Assembly (NCBI GenBank): GCA_029204225.1
Contig: CM055100.1
Coordinates: forward strand, 15,856,600-15,920,599
DNA length: 64,000 nucleotides
Direction of reading: 5' to 3'
Source of the DNA: Diphasiastrum complanatum
Lineage: Eukaryota > Streptophyta > Lycopodiopsida > Lycopodiales > Lycopodiaceae
The stretch's first letter is position 1. Each line of letters opens with the position of its first letter. Positions 57,579 through 64,000 of this stretch are shown piece after piece. The notes below the pieces were generated by a model. That model was given only the letters and a program-made list of their open reading frames with translations, was not told where the DNA came from and did no database searches. A program made the translations under genes and the position numbers.

Positions 57579-58860
57579 CCCTCTCAATATATGCCCTCTT
57601 GCGATATCTTCATCAACCAAAAATCTCCAGCCTGTTATTTGTTCAAATTTACCAGGGTTATACGTAGATCCCAAGACCTTTGCCAACAAACCAAACTAAA
57701 GTTGTTATGCGAAATAGGTCCCAGCGTTTGAACTCTTTCAAAAAATTATGTTGTCTAGCGCCGGGCTGAACGGAGTTTCACCTGGAGGACGAACAAAAAC
57801 TATAGGCATATAATGCTAGCCTGATTTTTTGAGGAACAGCAGAATAGAGTCCCGGCTCGAGCGTCCATGCTCAGATCCTCACGCGATTCTTTTAACATGA
57901 CATTGGCTTCATTTCAAAACTAAGCTGACAAGTTTCATCGAATAGCTCAACTCCAGCACCATTCACAAGTAGCACGAACGGCTAGCTATAAGCTTAGAAA
58001 CTCTAGAAAATTCTGAACAATTCTAGTTTGATATTTGTTTCCAATTAGCCTGCAATTCATTCTTTCTGGAACATCAAATACATATCCAAGAATCAACTAT
58101 GCGAAATTCAACCATAACTGACAAGGGTAGCAACCCTACAACTTGGTAAATTTTGGTATCTGGTTTCTAATATCGCATCCAAACAGGAAGAAAGCAGGCT
58201 AATTCTGAGAATCAAAATTGGGCCATGGAAGACACCAATTCCATCATATTAGCAGCAGCTACAGATACCTATATTTTCCAAATTGACGTAAAATAAGAAG
58301 CACAAATAGCGGTCGGTGATTATTACAGTGTCGTAAGCCACAATCAAACCACCTGCATTACAAATGGTCCAGGAACGAAAATCTCAAAAGGAAATACGAG
58401 AATCCACCCCAGCATAGTCATCCACAGACGCCAGAAACAGAATCATGAATGCAAAACTGATCCAACTGCATAATTAACCGATTTCCACTCCAAATCCGCC
58501 AAAAGCTGGTGCCAGAATTACACCCAAGGGCTGCCAAAGCATATGCAGAACGCAAATGCTGATCCCGCAACAGCTGCAAGCTCCTGCTGCTGATACAAAC
58601 ACAAGCAGCAGCCCAAGCAGCCGCCCTGCCCCAGCAAAGAAATCCCGATCCTCTCTCTCATCAGTTTATGAAAGGAAAGCATGGAGCGACGATCGATCGT
58701 GGAAAAAGCAGAAATTTAAAGCAGAGAGCGAGTCGAGACAGAGGGAGCGAGAGGGATGCCGTCGGCGACCCAAAGCTAGACACGTGGCAACATTTGGACG
58801 ATCATGATTGGACAGAGCTTTCACCTTTTGAAACTTCAACGAGTGGCCTTTCAGCTCCAC
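57579..58860 (-). promoter_or_regulatory. 5' UTR and promoter region of RKP (inferred)
   Basis: Upstream of the start codon the minus strand has acceptor-like sequences (TTTGTAATGCAG at about 58346-58357; TTTAG at about 57697), suggesting at least one 5' UTR intron. At about 58700-58770 it has CT-rich leader-like sequence with TTTAAATTT at 58715-58723, and a CACGTG at 58781-58786. GC content and CpG words rise at 58540-58790, as at plant gene starts. The transcription start cannot be fixed from sequence. Confidence 0.45.
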
Positions 58861-59309
58861 TGATCACGGCCATGCCCAAAAATCTAAGAGTGATGAGGCC
58901 TCCTTGGCATGAATTTTTCAAAGACTCAAAAGGCTTTCCAACCCGAAGCGGGCTGCGGAATGGTATTGGTAGCTTTGCCGTGATGGCGGTATCTATTGTG
59001 ACCATTTGCTATAAGCCAAGGTGCCACTCTTAGGTGAGTTCGAGCACTAAAATGAGTCTTTTTCTAGCTTTGCCACGAGGGAGGTAAGCTGTTGCGAGAA
59101 ACTGCTACAAGTCTAGGTATCACGCCTAAATGATTTTGAGCACTAAATTAAAGTTTTTTTTCTTCATCGTTCTATTTGTTTTTTAATTTTGAAATTATAT
59201 GAATGCCCTTTGTAATATGAAGCTTCTCCACATATATCAATTACCTTGTTATAGTTTTGGTTTATTCATTTTTTGATTACATTATTGCTAGCAAAGTGTG
59301 CTCGTCGAT

Positions 59310-59412
59310 TGTGTGTGTGTGTGTGTGTGCGTGTGCGCGCATAACACAGAGAGGGGAAGGGCCACGCCCTCCCTGTGCCCCCCCGGCATGAGAGAGAGAG
59401 AGAGAGAGAGAG
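59310..59412. repeat. (GT)n and (GA)n microsatellites
   Basis: A GT run at 59310-59339 (with CGT/CGCGC interruptions at its end) and a GA run at 59390-59412, followed to 59517 by five scattered copies of GTGACATAG-like words (GTGACATAGGGGG, GTGACATAGGGAG, ATGACATAGGTGACATA, GTGACATAGG). Confidence 0.9.
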
Positions 59413-60290
59413 TGACATAGGGGGAGTAGGGGTGACATAGGGAGAGAAATAGAGAAGAGTGGTGAGTGAGGGAGAGTGTAGGCATGACATAGGTGACATA
59501 TAGGCGTGACATAGGTTTGATCACACAATCTCTCTCAAATAGTTTAACTATATAGATAGTTTTGTTTTATACATCTAAAATGCATTTTTTGTTGTTTTTA
59601 TTGCTATTGTTTAACAATTTTAATCTCATGTGTGTGTTAAGGCAAAGCTTCTCGTCGTATATTCATCACCTTGAGAAGAATCTTCATATCAAAGCAAAAT
59701 TTCAATAAGTATAATGCTTCTTGGTTTCCAATGGAAGGCTCAAACTTGAGACCAAAGAAACTTTGGATGTCAAGCGTTAACCAATTGAGCCAACTCCCTT
59801 GGGTGTCAATAAGTATAATGGAATAAGCTTGGGTGAACTAGGTCTCTAGGGTGGAATTTGGTGAACCTGAGTTCGTTCTACTTTGTGATTACATTTTTAT
59901 TTTTCAAACTGGCTATGGTGAGCAGGAATGATGTGTAATTGTAATTCATTCTTTGAATTGGTTGGGAGTGAGTAAATTTTGATAGACAATCTAGTGAGTC
60001 AGGTTCTTGATGTGAAACCAATGATTGCAATTTCTATCTCGCCATATTCCTAACTGAAACCAGCTCGTTTCAACTAGTTTTACAATGCGATTGCATTTTA
60101 TTTTTATTTTTTTTAAAACTCAAAAAAATGGCTACATCAACAACAGGTGACATTGTAACATGTCATTGACATGACATCTACATTGGCACCAAAAAACGTG
60201 CTCCTCAAATGTTAGGAGCCTCATTATGTCAAGTAACCAGGTTGGCTCGCCCACATGCACAAGTTACGTGTTCTAACATGCACTGATAGA

Positions 60291-60360
60291 TGTTAAAAGG
60301 GCAAGGGTGACATGTGCTAAAAGGGCTAGGGTGACATATGTTAAAGGCCAAAGGTGACAT
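60291..60360. repeat. Three-copy tandem repeat of about 24 bp
   Basis: TGTTAAAAGGGCAAGGGTGA, TGCTAAAAGGGCTAGGGTGA and TGTTAAAGGCCAAAGGTGA, each followed by CAT(R), lie head to tail. Confidence 0.75.
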
Positions 60361-61117
60361 TATCATGCACCACATGCGATAGCGTGGCACCCGTGTTAGG
60401 AGGGGGGAGTAGTAGTCCATTCCATACCTTTCAAATTGATGTTTCAAGTGCTAGGAGGGTGAAGGGGCACATCTCCAAGATGCAACAGTAGGGAGTTGCC
60501 CATGTGCAAGAACAAGGCAAACAAGTAACCCCACCACTCCATAGGATCTAAACTAGTGTTGGGTGTGAGTATAACATAGGTTTAGTACGTGTACAAAACC
60601 TAACTTGGTGAATACATTTCTCTTAAGGAATCGGTCATTATTGAGAATTGTAAATACAGGATTGACTCGTATCCATGTTGATACCATGTTTCCAAAATTG
60701 TCGATTATTTGAAAAACTTCTCAATGTCCATAATTAGCAACATAGGAAATTTTCACATACCCAAAATCGACGGATACTAAGAAAACAATATACCTATTTT
60801 ACATTGTTCTAAACCGTTTACAAAATATTCTCCTATATAACGTCAATCGAAGAAGAGATGAAAGTAATAACGAGGGGAAATAAAAAAACTTACACAATGT
60901 ATACAAAATACTTGACCTATGTAAGACTACCAACTAAAGTTCACATGTGAATATAAAATTGTGGGAGCATAAGTGTGTTAAAAATACTAAAAACAAAAAT
61001 CCAAATAAACTACTAACTATAGGTTGTAGTTTATTAGAGAAAGTCGTGTAATGAGAACAACTATTATTATATTGAAATTGAAAAAATGTAAAGCCTATCT
61101 TGGTTTAAGCTAAGTAT

Positions 61118-61834
61118 ATGAGTAGATTGTCTCTCTATTTATCAGTGTTGAGTCATAAGATAGGCCGTGATAGCCATACTAGATGTGTTGGTACAAAAAA
61201 TGTTGGCAAAAGCAAGAATAACACTTCCAAGTCTACACCAAAACAGAATGGTAATTATAACTACTGTAGTAAATTTGGTCATTTTGCTTTGAGTGCAAGA
61301 AAAAGAAGTTTGCTCAAGACAAAAAGAAACAATATGGGAGCTTTATTGAGGACAAAAGCTAGGATGAAGTTGCGTTGTGTTATGAGGTACTTTTGACATT
61401 TATTTCATAAGGAGCTAAAGATGGTTGGTTTATAGATTCAAGAGCAACTTAACATTTGACACCACATCACAATTGGTTCACACAGTTTGAGGAGAGCCAT
61501 GATGATTCTCATGTTAAGCTTGTTGATAATATGACATCCAGGGTTGAGGTGTAATAAAGTACATTTGCCTTCAGGGAATATAGGTGAAATAAAGAACGTT
61601 CTCTATGTTCCAAGTTTAAAGAAAAAGTTAGTTTCAATTTTTGCTATAGTTAAGCAAAACATGAAAATCGAGTTTGACAACAATAAGAGCGTGGTTAAAG
61701 TCAAGAGAAAAGGCCATGAATTTATTACATATAATGGGCTTGGATGTCATGCACGACATTTGGAACCGATGAGTGATTCATCTCTCAACTCGCGTATACA
61801 TCTCTATCTCACCATCTTGAAAAAAATGATATGA
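61118..61834 (+). pseudogene. Copia gag zinc knuckle and protease relic
   Basis: 61118-61396 ends gag with a basic stretch and a knuckle YNYCSKFGHFALSARKR (the first and last Cys are lost). After a stop the protease start reads GWFIDSRAT, stop, HLTPHHNW near 61420-61470, then 61553-61780 gives VHLPSGNIGEIKNVLYVPSL, KKKLVSIFAIVKQNMKIEFD and VVKVKRKGHEFITYN, the protease C-terminal part. Stops and substitutions show an old copy; no integrase follows. Confidence 0.75.
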
Positions 61835-61876
61835 ATTATCTATGTGGAATGTTAGGCATGTGAATTAAAATGCTAT

Positions 61877-61998
<122 letters not shown>

Positions 61999-62001
61999 CC
62001 A

Positions 62002-62320
62002 GCAATATTAGAGAAAATGCATTTTAAGCGTTTTGATTGGGCCACGTTGCTTTCTAGGGCTTTAGAAAAATCCTAAAATGTGATTTATAATGCATTTCTA
62101 GATTATTCTAGAGTTTTAGAGAGAAATATATGGAATGTTCGAGAGTAATTTTAGAGAGAGAGAGAGAGAGAGAGCAATATTAGAGAAAATGTGTTTTAAG
62201 TGTTTTCATCGGGCCACGTTGCTTTCTAGGGCTTTATAAAATTCCTATATTGTGTGATTTATAATGTTTCTCGTTTATTCCAAAGTTTTAGAGAGAGAAA
62301 TATATGAAATGTTCGAGAGT

Positions 62321-62371
<51 letters not shown>
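62002..62371. repeat. Two-copy 172-bp tandem repeat with AG tracts
   Basis: GCAATATTAGAGAAAATG starts at 62002 and again at 62174. Each unit includes GGGCCACGTTGCTTTCTAGG and ATGTTCGAGAGTAATTT and ends in an AG tract (62153-62174 and 62326-62371). Confidence 0.9.
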
Positions 62372-62373
<2 letters not shown>

Positions 62374-64000
62374 CTTCTTTGTTTCTATGCAAGCCATAAA
62401 GACTAGCAAACGAAAGCTATTGCACGCTCTTACAATTTTCCATATTTGAGAGGGGTGTATTTCTCCATTGTAGTTGTATCAAGGAAATAATACAACCAAT
62501 ATTGGGTTAGAGAAAGTTTTCTCTACCATTTTGTTGGATAATTTAATGAATAGTTTATGAAACAAGAAATTTGTTGGTCTTAAAATATTAGAAAATGAAG
62601 CTTCATATGGACATTTAATGAGATGTGGGCTAGCCATGAGACAACTCCACCTTATCTATTTGATAATTTAGTGATGGTTTTTTGAGGCAAATATTGGGAA
62701 GCTTTGTGTTGGTCAAGAAATGCATAGGAGATGAAGCATTGGATGGTGACCAACTAATGCATGACCATGAGGGTACCAGTTGCACAACATGGTTACTTTA
62801 GTGTGTCACTGGATGTGTTGTGTATGCTACATTAACTATCAAAGACATTGAGAGACAATGATGGCATGGAGGCACACGTCTTCCATAAGGATTGTAACTA
62901 GCAAGGTAATTAGAGTACTTCAGTCTTGGGTTGAACTATGTACTTGAGCTTCATTGTGATATAACTTAGACGAAATAAAGATTTGGGAAGGCGTCAAAAT
63001 GTGATGTGATTATTTGATACCCCATCTTGTGATATAATTATTTGATACCCCCATGTTGTGCATGTGATTCATGTGTTAGTCACTCTTTTATAATCTGTAA
63101 TTTTCTTGTATGGTGTCGGAGCGTATATGAGCATTAAGCATGCTTGATTTCCTAATAGTAGGTAGCAAAAAGAACGACCACTGGAAGGTAGAAAGCTGTC
63201 TCCTCCTACCAAGGCCATGTAAAAGATTTGAGAAAATATAAAAAAAAAGTGTTGTACAGGTTGGAGAAGGTATTCTTCCAAAAAAAAACGGGACCTGAAG
63301 TTCTATAACTTGATCATGTCGCTTATACTGCCTTGTCCTATCTAATTAATCAAAAATAAGGCCTCAGGGACCCAGCTTAATGAACAATGCAATTGATAAT
63401 GTTTCAAGGGTCCTAATAAAGTAAGGCCCTAAGAAAGAGGCTCTAAGCACATATCCACAGCTGACCTCGAGATCTTTGGTGAAGCAATGTCTCATAATTT
63501 ATCTACTAATAGTGGCTCAAAGTATGGACAAATCTCAGCATTAAATTCTTCCACATGAATAAAACTAGTATTTTTAAGTCCTTTTGACCAGCCTCACACG
63601 TTTTGACAAGTTAAACAAAGTCTTTTGCAATGCCAAAAAGGCTGAATAAAATATCGACTCGCAAAATGGACAAAATTCTTTAGGTCAAATAGGTTTGCAT
63701 AATAGCAAAAGCTAATTCAACTTTTTCTGTGAACCTTATACCTCTAAAAATTATGATAAACGACTTCACCGCTGGGTGATGAAGTCTTTCCTGAAAGCCG
63801 CACTTACTTTCATTTCAGCTTCATGTTGAAACAAATTTATGCTGGGTATTTCAGCAGGTGCATGTTCTCATACGGGAGGCATCTTGCCAAGACTTTCATG
63901 CCAAAGGCTACAGTATATGAAATATATAACTACTTTACACTAACCATTGACAATATAAAATCAGGTTTGAACTGAAATCTTGCATAGAGCAACCAGAGCA
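62372..64000. other. Intergenic to right edge, no gene recognised
   Basis: Mixed AT-rich sequence. A possible short minus-strand exon at about 63810-63870 was considered and not accepted. No transposon motif was found. Confidence 0.35.

Larger units (their letters stand above)
58861..61117. other. Intergenic, no gene recognised
   Basis: AT-rich spacer with microsatellites and short tandem repeats, listed separately. No coding similarity could be seen on either strand. Confidence 0.4.

Noticed and set aside
58556-59033. Overlapping ORFs on both strands at the RKP upstream region
   Set aside because: Short, basic, low-complexity translations without motifs; better explained as 5' UTR and promoter.
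59266-59528. Three overlapping minus-strand ORFs rich in Ser, Leu, His and Thr
   Set aside because: They are translations of GT and GA microsatellites.
63810-63870. Possible minus-strand exon reading PAEIPSINLFQHEAEMK before a GTAAGT donor
   Set aside because: The donor is good, but the upstream frame has a stop, no clear acceptor is seen, no adjoining exon was found, and I do not recognise the peptide.

Overview
This is nuclear DNA from a land plant. It holds three recognisable host genes: a GT34 xyloglucan xylosyltransferase, an RKP/KPC1-type E3 ligase and a SPC22/SPCS3 signal-peptidase subunit. They sit in a sea of decayed LTR retrotransposons (Ty1/copia and Ty3/gypsy), LINEs and long dinucleotide repeats. 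Low gene density and very large transposon-filled introns would fit a seedless plant (fern, lycophyte or moss) or another repeat-rich lineage. That placement is a guess; the sequence alone does not settle it.

Layout. 1-311 is a gypsy fragment. 1515-2463 (+) carries the last four coding exons of a signal peptidase complex subunit 3 gene, whose N-terminal exons are not visible and probably lie left of the window. 4620-5670 is a gypsy reverse transcriptase relic. 5.7-23 kb is a pile of nested copia elements: one at 6280-8200, an inverted fragment at 8200-9410, a gag fragment and RNase H at 9411-10296, element A from its LTR at 11226, element B inserted into A with its LTR at 14729, element C to 21391, and another RT fragment at 22403-23016. 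23160-23740 is an inverted gypsy relic. 26795-28138 (-) is the intronless xyloglucan 6-xylosyltransferase, with a cluster of G-box (CACGTG) motifs about 0.8-1.2 kb upstream. 31-35 kb holds more copia pieces, including a solo LTR with a perfect 5-bp target duplication and a gag ORF that begins with a piece of element B. 35.6-36.6 kb is a dead LINE.

38338-57578 (-) is one host gene. I reconstructed it as eleven coding exons that keep frame throughout and encode about 1360 residues: an N-terminal SPRY domain, a long helical middle and a C-terminal C3HC4 RING, matching plant RKP (related to KPC1). Its fifth intron is about 8.7 kb, filled with several LINE copies, a TRIM element and an antisense LTR element. 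Its third intron holds a gypsy relic. The right end (59-64 kb) is intergenic, with a copia gag/protease relic and long (TG)n/(AG)n tracts.

The three host genes have unrelated cell roles: ER signal-peptide removal, Golgi cell-wall synthesis and ubiquitin ligation. Nothing suggests co-regulation. The most interesting content is structural: a working-looking gene threaded through nested transposons, a TRIM, recombinant LINEs, and a copia element whose RT has been replaced by foreign sequence in frame.
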